60,834 nt of DNA from Stramentimicrobium sp964433555 (GTDB lineage Bacteria > Atribacterota > Phoenicimicrobiia > Phoenicimicrobiales > Stramentimicrobiaceae): NCBI GenBank assembly GCA_964433555.1, contig CAYSRG010000013.1:1-60834 (forward strand), in the 5' to 3' direction. The translations under genes and the position numbers were made by a program. Below are positions 36,324-45,887 of the stretch, one piece after another. Every line of letters begins with the position of its first letter. Position 1 is the stretch's first letter. Under the pieces are notes generated by a model, which worked only from the letters and a program-made list of their open reading frames with translations, had not been told where the DNA came from and searched no databases.

Positions 36324-36862
36324 GAAAAGAAGTTTGTTTAAGTGGTTCAGGAGGACAGGGATTAATACTGGCTGGCATTATTTTAGCTGAGGCGGCCGGT
36401 ATTTTTGACGGATTTGAAATAGCTCAAACTCAATCTTATGGTCCAGAAGCCAGAGGTGGTGCCAGCAGGTCAGAAGTAATTATTAGTGATAAAAAAATAG
36501 ATTATCCTAAAATTATAAAGTCAGATATATTACTTGCTTTAACACAACAAGCCTGTGATAAATATGTCCAGAATTTAAAAGAGGATGGATTATTATTGAT
36601 TGATTCAACAAATGTTTCAGATATTCCGTCTTTTCCCGGGAAAATTTATCAATATCCTATTACCAAAGATGCTATTAACATTCTTGGAAACCAATTAGTA
36701 ACTAATATTATATCTTTAGGTATTATGGTTCAATTAACAAATATTGTTACTAAGAATGCTATCAGGAAAGCACTGCAAAACAGAATACCGGAAAGAATAA
36801 GAGATTTAAATAAAAAAGCATTAGAGTTTGGTTTTCAAATAGGAGAAAAATTTATTAATTAA
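36320..36862 (+). CDS. korC: 2-oxoacid:ferredoxin oxidoreductase gamma subunit
   Basis: 180 aa. Starts with EVCLSGSGGQGLILAGIILAEAA and has SYGPEARGGASRSEVIISD near 40, both typical of the gamma subunit, which contributes to CoA binding and assembly. ATGA overlap with korB indicates coupled translation. Completes the four-subunit enzyme. Confidence 0.92.
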   Translation: MRKEVCLSGSGGQGLILAGIILAEAAGIFDGFEIAQTQSYGPEARGGASRSEVIISDKKIDYPKIIKSDILLALTQQACDKYVQNLKEDGLLLIDSTNVSDIPSFPGKIYQYPITKDAINILGNQLVTNIISLGIMVQLTNIVTKNAIRKALQNRIPERIRDLNKKALEFGFQIGEKFIN

Positions 36863-36895
36863 GGTATAATTTTTATCTGGAAAGGAATTAATTAA

Positions 36896-38104
36896 ATGAA
36901 GATTTTAGTTGTAAACTCTGGTAGTTCCTCAATAAAATATCGTCTTTTTGATATGGCCGATGAATCTTTATTAGCCAAGGGTCTGATAGAAAGAATAGGA
37001 ATCAAAGGTTCATTAATAAATCATTATCCTGCTGGGAGAGATGTTATAAAAAAGGTGTTAGATATACCAGATCATCGTAAGGGAATTGAATTGGTAATAG
37101 ATGCCCTATTGAATAATGAATACGGTGTAATCAAAGATATTTCAGAAATATCAGCAGTAGGTCATCGAGTAGTGCATGGTGGCGAAAAATATTCTGGTTC
37201 AGTGTTGTTAAATGAGGATGTAATGAATACCCTTAATGAATTTATTGAATTAGCCCCACTGCATAATCCACCAAATATTCTGGGTATAAAAGTATGTCAG
37301 GAACTATTACCTGATACTCCACAGGTTGGAGTATTTGATACAGCTTTTCATCAGTCTATTCCTGAGCAAGCATTTCTTTATGGCTTACCATATATTTATT
37401 ATGAAAAATATCGTATAAGAAGATATGGTTTTCATGGAACATCTCATAAATATGTAGCATACAAAGCAGCAGAAATTTTAGGTAAAGATTTAAAAGAATT
37501 AAAGATAATTACCTGCCACCTGGGCAATGGTTCCAGTATAACTGCAGTCAAAGAAGGTAAATCAATTGATACCAGTCTCGGTTTTGGCACCATTTCTGGC
37601 ATAATTATGGGGACTCGTTGTGGAGATCTTGATCCAGCAATTATTCCTTATTTGATGGAGAAAGAAAATCTTAATTTTGAGCAAATAAACAATATCCTCT
37701 ATAAAAAGAGTGGATTAATGGGATTATCAGAAGGCATATCCAGTGATATGCGTGATTTGGAAGAGGAAACAATAAAGGGAAATAAAAAGGCTAAAAGAAC
37801 CTTAGATGTTTTAAATTATGGCTTGAAGAAGTATATCGGTGCTTATACAGCAGCTATGAATGGTCTGGACGTTCTAGTATTTACAGCCGGTATTGGGGAA
37901 AATTCGCCCATGTTAAGGAGTGAAGTTTGTAAAAGTCTAAGCTTCTTAGGTATAAAGATTGATGATAATAAGAATGATAATTTGAGAGGTAAAAAAGAAA
38001 TAATTAGTACTGGAGATTCAAGAGTGGCTGTTTTGGTAATACCAACTAATGAAGAATTGATGATAGCTAAAGATACAGTAGAGATTTTCAATAATTTAAA
38101 ATGA
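36896..38104 (+). CDS. ackA: Acetate kinase
   Basis: Converts acetyl phosphate and ADP to acetate and ATP; related enzymes also use propionyl phosphate. 402 aa with the signatures LVVNSGSSSIKYRLF (residues 4-18), GHRVVHGGEKYSG, GVFDTAFHQSIPEQAFLY, RRYGFHGTSHKYVA, HLGNGSSITAV and FTAGIGENSP. No phosphotransacetylase is in the window. A GGAAAGGAA SD precedes the ATG, 33 bp after korC, same operon. Confidence 0.95.
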   Translation: MKILVVNSGSSSIKYRLFDMADESLLAKGLIERIGIKGSLINHYPAGRDVIKKVLDIPDHRKGIELVIDALLNNEYGVIKDISEISAVGHRVVHGGEKYSGSVLLNEDVMNTLNEFIELAPLHNPPNILGIKVCQELLPDTPQVGVFDTAFHQSIPEQAFLYGLPYIYYEKYRIRRYGFHGTSHKYVAYKAAEILGKDLKELKIITCHLGNGSSITAVKEGKSIDTSLGFGTISGIIMGTRCGDLDPAIIPYLMEKENLNFEQINNILYKKSGLMGLSEGISSDMRDLEEETIKGNKKAKRTLDVLNYGLKKYIGAYTAAMNGLDVLVFTAGIGENSPMLRSEVCKSLSFLGIKIDDNKNDNLRGKKEIISTGDSRVAVLVIPTNEELMIAKDTVEIFNNLK

Positions 38105-38139
38105 TGATTCATATTTCAAAACATGAGAGAGGAAAATAG

Positions 38140-38988
38140 ATGTATCGTATTAAAAAGAAAACAAAATTATACCAGGATATATACAGCATGTGGATAGAAG
38201 CACCAGAAGTTGCAAAAACAGTACAGCCGGGTCAGTTTATTATTTTAATGACCAAAGAAAAGGGTGAAAGAATACCCCTAACCGTTGCTGATTATGAACA
38301 AAATAAGGGATTGGTGCAAATTGTTTTTCAGGTAGTTGGCAAAACAACAGATGAATTATCTCATTTTCAGGAAGGGGAATATTTATATTCCTTTATTGGT
38401 CCTTTAGGTCATAAATCAGAAATAGATTTTTTTGGTACAGTTGTAGTAGTAGGAGGAGGAACCGGTATAGCATGTATTCACCCTATAGCACGTAACTTAA
38501 AAGAGGCTGGTAACAGAGTAATTGCTATCATTGGAGCCAGAACCAAAGAATTAATCATTATGGAAAACGAATTGAGAGCAGTATCAGATGAATTAATTAT
38601 TACTACTGATGATGGCAGTTATGGAAGAAAGGGATTTGTTACAGATGCTTTAAAAGAGAAACTCGATCAGGATACTTCTATCAAAAGAATATGGACTATT
38701 GGGCCACCTATTATGATGAAAGTAACCACTGAACTGACTAAGTCTTATCGAGTTGATACTATTGTTAGTCTTAATACCATTATGGTTGATGGAACAGGTA
38801 TGTGTGGTTCCTGTCGAGTTTCTATTGGAGGAGAAACAAAATTTGTCTGTACTGATGGTCCTGAGTTTGATGGACAATTAGTCAACTGGGAAGAATTTAT
38901 GAATAGAATCTACCGTTATAAAGAAGAAGAAAAAGAATCATGGCAACATTTTAAGGGTCAAAATGAATGCAGGTGTAAGGAGAATTAA
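38140..38988 (+). CDS. nfnA: NfnA-type FAD/NAD-binding subunit (NADH-dependent ferredoxin:NADP+ oxidoreductase, small)
   Basis: 282 aa with a ferredoxin-reductase FAD domain (VQPGQFIILM near residue 27; RIPLTVADY), an NAD domain (VVVGGGTGIACIHPIA near 106) and a C-terminal [2Fe-2S] site (GTGMCGSCRVSIGGETKFVC). Paired with the next gene this is the NfnAB/SudAB arrangement, which couples ferredoxin and NADH oxidation to NADPH formation by flavin bifurcation. Without biochemical data it could also be a dihydroorotate dehydrogenase electron-transfer-like subunit, but no pyrD is near. Confidence 0.85.
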   Translation: MYRIKKKTKLYQDIYSMWIEAPEVAKTVQPGQFIILMTKEKGERIPLTVADYEQNKGLVQIVFQVVGKTTDELSHFQEGEYLYSFIGPLGHKSEIDFFGTVVVVGGGTGIACIHPIARNLKEAGNRVIAIIGARTKELIIMENELRAVSDELIITTDDGSYGRKGFVTDALKEKLDQDTSIKRIWTIGPPIMMKVTTELTKSYRVDTIVSLNTIMVDGTGMCGSCRVSIGGETKFVCTDGPEFDGQLVNWEEFMNRIYRYKEEEKESWQHFKGQNECRCKEN

Positions 38989-38989
38989 T

Positions 38990-40444
38990 ATGGCTGAGAT
39001 GATTGAGATGAAAGAAAGAACAAAAAGAGAACAAGTCCCCATGAAAGAACAGTCACCATCTGATCGCATTCATAATTATAACGAAGTTCCTCTAGGATAT
39101 ACAAAAGAAGAGGCAATTTTTGAAGCACAGCGATGTTTACAGTGTAAAAATCCTACCTGCATGAAGGGATGTCCAGCAGAAATAAATATTCCCACTTTTA
39201 TACGATATATTGTAGAAGAGAATTTTGCCAAGGCTTATTTGACAATCCTAGAAACAGATGCCCTACCAGCGGTAACCGGAAGAGTCTGCCCTCAAGAAGA
39301 ACAATGCCAAAAAGAATGTGTTTTAAATAAACGTGGTAAAGCAATTGCTATAGGAAGATTGGAGCGATTTGTGGCTGATTGGGCAAGAGAAAATGGAATA
39401 CATGGAATAAAAAATGCTGATAATCAGAAGGGTATAAAGGTAGCTGTCGTTGGTTCTGGACCTGCAGGGTTAACCTGTGCCGCAGACCTTGCTAAAATGG
39501 GATACCAGATAATCCTTTTTGAGGCACTACATAAGCCTGGAGGTGTACTTGTATATGGAATTCCAGAATTCAGGCTTCCCAAGTCAATTGTTGAATATGA
39601 AGTTAATGAGATAAGGCAATTAGGAGTGAAAGTAATCACTAATCAGGTAATAGGTGCTACCAGAAGCGTAAAAGATTTGACAAAAGAGTTTGATGCCATA
39701 TTTCTGGCTAATGGAGCAGGAGCCCCCCGTTTTATGAATATTCCGGGAGAAAATATGAATGATGTCTATTCAGCTAATGAATTTCTAACTCGGTCTAATT
39801 TAATGAAAGCATACTTATTTCCGAAATACGACACTCCAATAAAAATCAGGGAAAGAGCTGCTACTATCGGAGCCGGAAATGTGGCAATGGATTCGGCACG
39901 AACTGCCCTACGCCTTGGTGCTAAAGAATCATATATAATTTATCGACGTTCTAGGGCAGAAGTACCAGCTAGAGCAGAAGAAGTACATCATGCTGAAGAA
40001 GAAGGAGTTATATTCCATTTTTTAACTTTACCAATCCGAATCCTGGGAGATAAGGAAGGAAGAGTAACCGGGATGGAATGTGTAAGAATGAAGTTAGGAG
40101 AACCGGATAAATCAGGCAGAAGAAGGCCTATTCCTATTGATAATTCCAACTTTGTTTTAGAAGTAGATATGGTAATTGATGCCATAGGCACAATGGCTAA
40201 TCCAATTGTAGCCAGAAGTGCTAAGGGTGTGGAGGTGAATCAATGGGGTTATTTTAAAGTTGATGAAAAAACTAAAATGACGACCTGTAAAGGTATTTTT
40301 GCCGGAGGTGATATAGTAAGAGGATCAGCTACTGTTATTTCTGCTGTAGGCGATGGGAAGATAGCTGCCCGTTCTATTGATGCCTATTTGTCTTCAGGAA
40401 AGAGCTTAAGAAAAAAATCTATAGTGTCTAGTGAAGTAAAATAA
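38990..40444 (+). CDS. nfnB: NfnB-type subunit (glutamate synthase small-subunit-like oxidoreductase)
   Basis: About 484 aa. N-terminal 4Fe-4S domain (CLQCKNPTCMKGCPAEINIP; CPQEEQCQKECVL), then FAD- and NAD(P)-binding folds (VAVVGSGPAGLTCAADLA near 156; ATIGAGNVAMDSARTALRLG near 295), ending with CKGIFAGGDIVRGSATV. Alone this could be called GltD; beside the NfnA gene it is best read as NfnB. The ATG at 38990 has a GTAAGGAGA SD; an upstream ATG at 38963 lies within nfnA and is unlikely. Confidence 0.87.
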   Translation: MAEMIEMKERTKREQVPMKEQSPSDRIHNYNEVPLGYTKEEAIFEAQRCLQCKNPTCMKGCPAEINIPTFIRYIVEENFAKAYLTILETDALPAVTGRVCPQEEQCQKECVLNKRGKAIAIGRLERFVADWARENGIHGIKNADNQKGIKVAVVGSGPAGLTCAADLAKMGYQIILFEALHKPGGVLVYGIPEFRLPKSIVEYEVNEIRQLGVKVITNQVIGATRSVKDLTKEFDAIFLANGAGAPRFMNIPGENMNDVYSANEFLTRSNLMKAYLFPKYDTPIKIRERAATIGAGNVAMDSARTALRLGAKESYIIYRRSRAEVPARAEEVHHAEEEGVIFHFLTLPIRILGDKEGRVTGMECVRMKLGEPDKSGRRRPIPIDNSNFVLEVDMVIDAIGTMANPIVARSAKGVEVNQWGYFKVDEKTKMTTCKGIFAGGDIVRGSATVISAVGDGKIAARSIDAYLSSGKSLRKKSIVSSEVK

Positions 40445-40466
40445 TAAAATATTTGGAGGTCTAATA

Positions 40467-41777
40467 ATGTCTCGAGATAAAGAAATGAATCCTTTTGAAA
40501 TTGTTCAAGCTCAGTTTGATGAAAATGCCAGAAAGTGTAATTTAAATAAGTCGATGCAAGAATTTTTAAGAGAAGCTGAACGAGAAATTAGAGTAAGGAT
40601 ACCGGTAGAAATGGATGATGGAACAACTAAAACATTTACCGGATTTCGCGTTCAGCATTCCACTGCTCGAGGTCCAGCTAAAGGTGGTTTAAGATTTGCC
40701 GAAGATGAAACTATAGATATGGTCAGGGCATTAGCTATGATGATGGCTTGGAAATGTGCCGTAGTTAATATTCCTTTGGGGGGAGGAAAAGGTGGTGTGG
40801 TTTGTAATCCCAGAGAGCTTTCTGATCGGGAAACAGAGAAACTTTGCCGAGGTTGGGTCAGAAAGGTTTATGAATTTGTTGGCCCTGAAATGGATGTGCC
40901 TGCACCTGATGTAGCAACTAATCCTCAGGATATGCTTTGGATTATGGATGAATATGATACTATTGCCAGGCGAAGGAGGCCGGGATTTGTTACTGGTAAG
41001 GCTGTTGGTGTTGGAGGTTCTTTAGGGAGAACTGAAGCAACAGGTTATGGAGTGATTTATTGTGTTAGAGAAGCCTTAAAAAGATTAAATATTGATTTTA
41101 AAGGAGCAACTGCATCAATTCAAGGGGCTGGAAATAATGCTCAGTATTGTTGTGAAAAATTTGTTGAATATGGTGGGAAAGTTATTGCTATGTCCTGCTG
41201 GGATCCTAATGATAAAAAGGCTTATACCTATAGTTGTCAGGAGGGCATTAATCCTAATGATCTATTTGCTCCTGGTACTTTAGATAAATTTGGTACCATC
41301 AATCCTGAAAAGGCAAAGTCTTTTGGCTGGAAGCAGGAAGACGCAGATGCCTGGTTAAGAAAATCAGTCATCGTATTGATACCTGCTGCTTTAGGTTCGG
41401 CTGTTCATAAAGATAATGTTAAAGATATAGATTTTAATACAGTTAAAATTTATGCTGAGGCTGCCAATACACCAACTACGCCCGAAGCAGATAAAATCAT
41501 AAAAGAGAAAGGTGTTTTTCTAATTCCAGATTTTCTTTGTAATGCCGGAGGAGTAACTGTCTCCTATTTTGAGCAGGTGCAGAATAATATGAACTATTAC
41601 TGGCCAAAAGAAGAAGTTTTTGAAAAATTGAATCACATTATGACCTCAGCCTTTAATGATGTTATAGATTTAGCTGAAAAAGGAAAATTATATCACAGAG
41701 ATGCGGCTTACGTTATTGCTATTAAAAGAGTTGCCCAGGCAGTTGAGGGCAGAGGTTGGGTGAGAACAAAAAAATAA
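40467..41777 (+). CDS. gdhA: Glu/Leu/Phe/Val dehydrogenase, probably glutamate dehydrogenase
   Basis: 436 aa. Glutamate-binding HSTARGPAKGGLRFA, catalytic lysine region NIPLGGGKGGVVCNP, DVPAPDVATNPQDM, NAD(P) fold (ASIQGAGNNAQYC) and C-terminal LCNAGGVTVSYFEQVQN. Length and motifs fit the hexameric class; it makes 2-oxoglutarate and ammonia from glutamate or the reverse. Its position in the kor-nfn operon suggests a catabolic direction, feeding 2-oxoglutarate to Kor. A strong terminator follows. Confidence 0.93.
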   Translation: MSRDKEMNPFEIVQAQFDENARKCNLNKSMQEFLREAEREIRVRIPVEMDDGTTKTFTGFRVQHSTARGPAKGGLRFAEDETIDMVRALAMMMAWKCAVVNIPLGGGKGGVVCNPRELSDRETEKLCRGWVRKVYEFVGPEMDVPAPDVATNPQDMLWIMDEYDTIARRRRPGFVTGKAVGVGGSLGRTEATGYGVIYCVREALKRLNIDFKGATASIQGAGNNAQYCCEKFVEYGGKVIAMSCWDPNDKKAYTYSCQEGINPNDLFAPGTLDKFGTINPEKAKSFGWKQEDADAWLRKSVIVLIPAALGSAVHKDNVKDIDFNTVKIYAEAANTPTTPEADKIIKEKGVFLIPDFLCNAGGVTVSYFEQVQNNMNYYWPKEEVFEKLNHIMTSAFNDVIDLAEKGKLYHRDAAYVIAIKRVAQAVEGRGWVRTKK

Positions 41778-41785
41778 CGAGAAAC

Positions 41786-41827
41786 AATATAGGTTAGGGT
41801 TAATAATCACCTAACCTATATTTTAAT
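41786..41827 (+). terminator. Terminator after glutamate dehydrogenase
   Basis: Perfect 13-bp stem AATATAGGTTAGG (41786-41798) / CCTAACCTATATT (41810-41822), 11-nt loop, followed by TTAATT. Ends the GntR-kor-ack-nfn-gdh transcript. Confidence 0.88.
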
Positions 41828-41846
41828 TGAGGTAAAATAAAAAAGA

Positions 41847-42686
41847 ATGAAAGTCTTTGCACTAATAGGGGAAAGCGGAACTGGCAAGAGCCATAAAGCT
41901 CTCTTGATTGCTCACCAGGAAAATATTGAATATATTATTGATGATGGTCTTCTAATTAAAAAGGATAAAATTTTAGCAGGTCTGTCAGCCAAAAAAGAAT
42001 TGAATAAGATTCAAGCAATTAGAAGGGCTATCTTTTTTGATAAAGAACATGCCCAAGCGGTTAAAGAAATAATTAAAAAAGAAAAACCTAAAAAAATAAT
42101 GGTTTTGGGTACATCAATAGAAATGATAGAAAAAATAATTCAAACCCTGAAACTACCACCTTTAAATAAAGTATTTAATATAGAAGATGTGTCCAGTGAA
42201 AAGGAAATACAACTAGCCCGGGCAAGTAGATCTAAGGAGGGAACACATATCATACCCCTACCAGGAATTGAAATACAGAGGAAGTTTCCTATAAATTTAG
42301 TAGAGTCATTAGAAATATTTTATCGGAAACGATATATTAATAGAAAAATAGGAGAACGAACAGTTGTTCGGCCTCCATTTAGTTATTTTGGAAAATTATT
42401 TATATCAGAAAATGCTATCTTAGATATAATCTATTTTAATATCAAAAACTTTAAGGATGTTATTAGAATTGGAAAAACAAAAATAAATATTAATGATGAA
42501 GGTATTTTAATACAGATTAACCTTACCTTAAAATATGGTAAGAATATACCGGATATGGTAAGGATAATTCAAGAAAATTTAAAGAAAGAGCTTGATTATA
42601 TTACTGGCATTAATATTAAAAAAATAGATGTACTAATAGAGAATTTAATACTAGAAAAGAATAAAATTACTTATAATATAAGTTAA
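41847..42686 (+). CDS. P-loop ATPase/Asp23-Gls24 domain fusion protein
   Basis: 279 aa. The N-terminal ~170 residues look like a P-loop NTPase (Walker A GESGTGKS at 8-15; hydrophobic strand KKIMVLGTS near 87). The C-terminal ~110 residues (VVRPPFSYFGKLFISENAI... to the end) resemble an Asp23/Gls24 (alkaline-shock) domain, with LNLTLKYG-like INLTLKYGKNIPDM and helices after it. Asp23/Gls24 proteins associate with envelope homeostasis in Gram-positive bacteria. No experimental function is known for the fusion. It starts only 20 bp after the terminator and has a weak GAGG SD. Confidence 0.72.
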   Translation: MKVFALIGESGTGKSHKALLIAHQENIEYIIDDGLLIKKDKILAGLSAKKELNKIQAIRRAIFFDKEHAQAVKEIIKKEKPKKIMVLGTSIEMIEKIIQTLKLPPLNKVFNIEDVSSEKEIQLARASRSKEGTHIIPLPGIEIQRKFPINLVESLEIFYRKRYINRKIGERTVVRPPFSYFGKLFISENAILDIIYFNIKNFKDVIRIGKTKININDEGILIQINLTLKYGKNIPDMVRIIQENLKKELDYITGINIKKIDVLIENLILEKNKITYNIS

Positions 42687-42809
42687 TAGCCTTAACCTGG
42701 CTTTTATTATACATTTAAACATTTAAGAAATGTAAAAATTACCTTAATCTACTTAAATATTAGGGAATATTTACTTTTAATTATGTATGGGAAAGGGAGG
42801 TGTAATAAG

Positions 42810-44489
42810 TTGGATTACCAGGAGAAAAAACGAATGGAAAATGCTAAAAGCTATTGGGAAACCAATTCATTAAATAAAGTTTTAAATAAGTTTCCTGAGA
42901 GAAAGAAAACATTTGTTACTGGTTCAAATAAGGAAGTCAATAATTTATACGATCCACTTGATTTAGAAGATTATGATTATCTTGATGATTTGGGTTATCC
43001 TGGAGAGTATCCTTATACCAGAGGAGTGCAACCAACCATGTATCGGGGCAGGTTGTGGACTATGAGGCAATATGCTGGTTTTGGGGACGCCGAGGAATCT
43101 AATAAAAGGTACAAATACCTGTTAAAAAATGGACAGACCGGTTTAAGTATTGCCTTTGACCTTCCAACCCAAATTGGTTACGATTCCGATCATCCTATGG
43201 CGCATGGTGAAGTAGGAAAAGTTGGAGTAGCAATTGATACTTTAGAGGATATGGAAATATTATTTGATGGCATTCCCTTAGACCAGGTTAGTACTTCTAT
43301 GACTATTAATGCTCCCGCAGCAATTTTATTGGCCATGTATACTGCTATTGCTGAAAAACAGGGAATCCCAGCATCAGAATTAAATGGTACTATTCAAAAT
43401 GATATCTTAAAAGAATATATTGCCAGGGGTACCTATATATTCCCACCCCTTCCTTCTATGAGATTGATCACTGATATTTTTGATTATTGTTCTCAGAAAT
43501 TACCAAAGTGGAATACCATTAGTATAAGTGGTTACCATATTAGAGAGGCTGGATCAACTGCTATTCAGGAGATTGCCTTTACTTTAGCTAATGGGATTGC
43601 TTATGTTGATGCCGCTGTAAAGAGAGGTCTAGATATTGATACTTTTGCTCCTAGATTGTCTTTTTTCTTTAATGCTCACAATGATTTATTTGAAGAAGTA
43701 GCTAAATTTAGAGCTGCTCGTAGATTATGGGCAAAAATTATGAAAGACCGCTTTGGAGCGAAAAATCCAAAATCAATGATGCTTCGTTTTCATACTCAAA
43801 CTGCAGGATGTACACTAACTGCACAACAGCCCGATAATAACGTAGTAAGAGTAACAATCCAAGCTCTGGCTGCAGTGTTAGGAGGTACTCAGTCATTACA
43901 TACCAATTCCAGAGATGAAGCGCTTTCTCTGCCATCTCAGAAATCAGTGAGAATTGCCTTAAGGACTCAACAGATTATTGGTTATGAAAGCGGAGTGGCA
44001 GAAACTGTAGATCCGATGGCAGGTTCTTATTATCTGGAAAAGTTAACCACTGAAATTGAACAAGGCGTGAAAGATTATATCAATCAGATTGATCAGTTAG
44101 GAGGATCTCCGAAAGCAATTGAAAAGGGATTTATCCAGAGAGAAATACAAAATAGTGCTTATCAATATCAGAAAGATATTGAAGACAAAAAAAGAATAAT
44201 AGTTGGTGTTAATAAATTTCAGTCAGAAGTAGAAGAACCTATGAAAGATTTGTTAAAAGTAAAGCCGGAAATAGAGAAAAGACAGGTAGAGAAATTGAAA
44301 AAAGTTAAAGAGAAAAGAAATGAAAAAGTAGTTCGTAAAAATTTGATGGAATTAAAAAAGATTGTCAGTACTGAACAAAATATTATGCCTGCTATTCTTG
44401 ATTGTGTGAGAAGCTATGCTACTCTGGGAGAAATATGTGACAAACTCAGAGAAGTTTTCGGTGAATATAAAGAATCTATAAAGATATAG
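42810..44489 (+). CDS. Methylmalonyl-CoA mutase, large (catalytic) subunit
   Basis: About 559 aa TIM-barrel subunit of B12-dependent methylmalonyl-CoA mutase, which interconverts succinyl-CoA and methylmalonyl-CoA. Signatures: GEYPYTRGVQPTMYRGRLWTMRQYAGFG (key words YPYTRG and RQYAGFG), GLSIAFDLPTQIGYDSDHP, STSMTINAPA, NDILKEYIARGTYIFPP, HTQTAGCTLTAQQPDNN and AETVDPMAGSYY. The cobalamin domain is encoded separately by the next gene. TTG start at 42810, 7 bp after GGGAGGTG; an ATG at 42783 precedes that SD and is unlikely. Confidence 0.95.
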   Translation: MDYQEKKRMENAKSYWETNSLNKVLNKFPERKKTFVTGSNKEVNNLYDPLDLEDYDYLDDLGYPGEYPYTRGVQPTMYRGRLWTMRQYAGFGDAEESNKRYKYLLKNGQTGLSIAFDLPTQIGYDSDHPMAHGEVGKVGVAIDTLEDMEILFDGIPLDQVSTSMTINAPAAILLAMYTAIAEKQGIPASELNGTIQNDILKEYIARGTYIFPPLPSMRLITDIFDYCSQKLPKWNTISISGYHIREAGSTAIQEIAFTLANGIAYVDAAVKRGLDIDTFAPRLSFFFNAHNDLFEEVAKFRAARRLWAKIMKDRFGAKNPKSMMLRFHTQTAGCTLTAQQPDNNVVRVTIQALAAVLGGTQSLHTNSRDEALSLPSQKSVRIALRTQQIIGYESGVAETVDPMAGSYYLEKLTTEIEQGVKDYINQIDQLGGSPKAIEKGFIQREIQNSAYQYQKDIEDKKRIIVGVNKFQSEVEEPMKDLLKVKPEIEKRQVEKLKKVKEKRNEKVVRKNLMELKKIVSTEQNIMPAILDCVRSYATLGEICDKLREVFGEYKESIKI

Positions 44490-44507
44490 AGACAAGGAAG
44501 GTGTACT

Positions 44508-44909
44508 ATGAAAAATACTAGAATTAGAGTTCTGGTTGCAAAACCAGGTTTAGATGGTCATGATCGTGGAGCTAAGGTAATTGCCAGAGCTTTGCGAGAT
44601 GCCGGGATGGAGGTTATCTATACTGGCTTGAGACAGACTCCGGAACAAATAGTAGAAACAGCGATACAGGAAGATGTGAATGTAATTGGATTAAGTATTC
44701 TTTCTGGTGCACACATGTATCTATTTCCTAAAATAATGGAATTATTAACAGAAAAAGAGGCAACTGATATTGTAGTAATTGCGGGGGGGATTATTCCAAC
44801 TGAGGATATTATGGAATTAAAGAAAATAGGAATTAAAGAAATATTTACTCCAGGAACAGATACCAATAAAATTGTTAAATTTATTAAAGAAAATGTCAAG
44901 ATTGCCTAA
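44508..44909 (+). CDS. Methylmalonyl-CoA mutase, small cobalamin-binding subunit
   Basis: 133 aa B12-binding domain with the lower-ligand motif DGHDRGAKV (residues ~17-25), VIGLSILSGAHM near 60 and VIAGGIIP near 93. Pairs with the large subunit. GGAAGGTG SD, 18 bp downstream of it. Confidence 0.95.
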   Translation: MKNTRIRVLVAKPGLDGHDRGAKVIARALRDAGMEVIYTGLRQTPEQIVETAIQEDVNVIGLSILSGAHMYLFPKIMELLTEKEATDIVVIAGGIIPTEDIMELKKIGIKEIFTPGTDTNKIVKFIKENVKIA

Positions 44910-44931
44910 TATTGGATAGGAGAGTAATTAG

Positions 44932-45885
44932 ATGAATTTGAGCAGTAGAGTACGTCAGGGCGATACCAGAGCTGTAGCAAAGCTTATTACTATGGTGGAA
45001 AATGATTTTCAACATGCTCAAAAAATATTGCAGGAGCTGCAACAATATTGTGGCAAGGCAATTGTTATTGGAATTACTGGTCCCCCTGGTTCAGGTAAAA
45101 GTACCATAACTGACCGGCTGACTAAGCATGTAAGAAAAATGGGGAAGAAAGTTGGCATTATTGCTATTGATCCGAGTAGTCCATTTACAGGTGGTGCTAT
45201 CCTTGGGGACCGTATAAGGATGCAAGATCTGGCAACAGATAAGGAAGTGTTTATTCGTAGTATTGGAACCAGAGGTCATTTAGGAGGTTTATCACGTTCT
45301 ACCCAGGCTATTGTTAAGATAATGGAGGCAATGGGAAAAGATATTATTTTTATTGAAACAGTTGGAGTAGGTCAATCAGAAATTGAGGTAATTAAAGTTT
45401 CCGATATTATTTTATTGGTAGTAATGCCTGGTATGGGGGACGATATTCAGGTAATAAAAGCAGGCATTATGGAAATAGGTGATATATTTGTAGTTAATAA
45501 AGCAGATCGGGATGGAGCTGACAAGCTAATTACAGAAATAGAGATGATGATACATTTAAATGATGATGGGGTAAGAAGTCCTTCTATAATTAAAACTATT
45601 GGTACAGAAAATATCGGAATAGATCCATTATGGAAAGAGATTGAAAGATTGATTATTTATTTACAAAATAGTGGACAGATGTATCAAAGAAGAAAAAATC
45701 GTATAAGAAAAGAGATTTATGATCTCTTTCAGGAAAACTGGCAGGAAATGTTTTTCCAATTCATTGGAGAGGAAAACCTGGAAAAAGAGGTAGAAAAAGT
45801 AATAAAACAGGATAATGATCCTTATAGTGTTGTTCAAAAACTTACTGAAATCTTTAAGGAAAAAATATTTAAAGGGGGTATTTGA
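44932..45885 (+). CDS. meaB: Methylmalonyl-CoA mutase-associated GTPase MeaB
   Basis: 317 aa G3E-type GTPase. Walker A GITGPPGSGKSTI near 47, IAIDPSSPFTGGAILGDRIRM near 80 (key words DPSSPFTGGA), ETVGVGQSE near 143, and VVNKADRDGADKL near 187. Protects the mutase and edits its cofactor loading. A nearby mutase confirms the role; the older name ArgK is misleading. Confidence 0.95.
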   Translation: MNLSSRVRQGDTRAVAKLITMVENDFQHAQKILQELQQYCGKAIVIGITGPPGSGKSTITDRLTKHVRKMGKKVGIIAIDPSSPFTGGAILGDRIRMQDLATDKEVFIRSIGTRGHLGGLSRSTQAIVKIMEAMGKDIIFIETVGVGQSEIEVIKVSDIILLVVMPGMGDDIQVIKAGIMEIGDIFVVNKADRDGADKLITEIEMMIHLNDDGVRSPSIIKTIGTENIGIDPLWKEIERLIIYLQNSGQMYQRRKNRIRKEIYDLFQENWQEMFFQFIGEENLEKEVEKVIKQDNDPYSVVQKLTEIFKEKIFKGGI

Positions 45886-45887
45886 TT

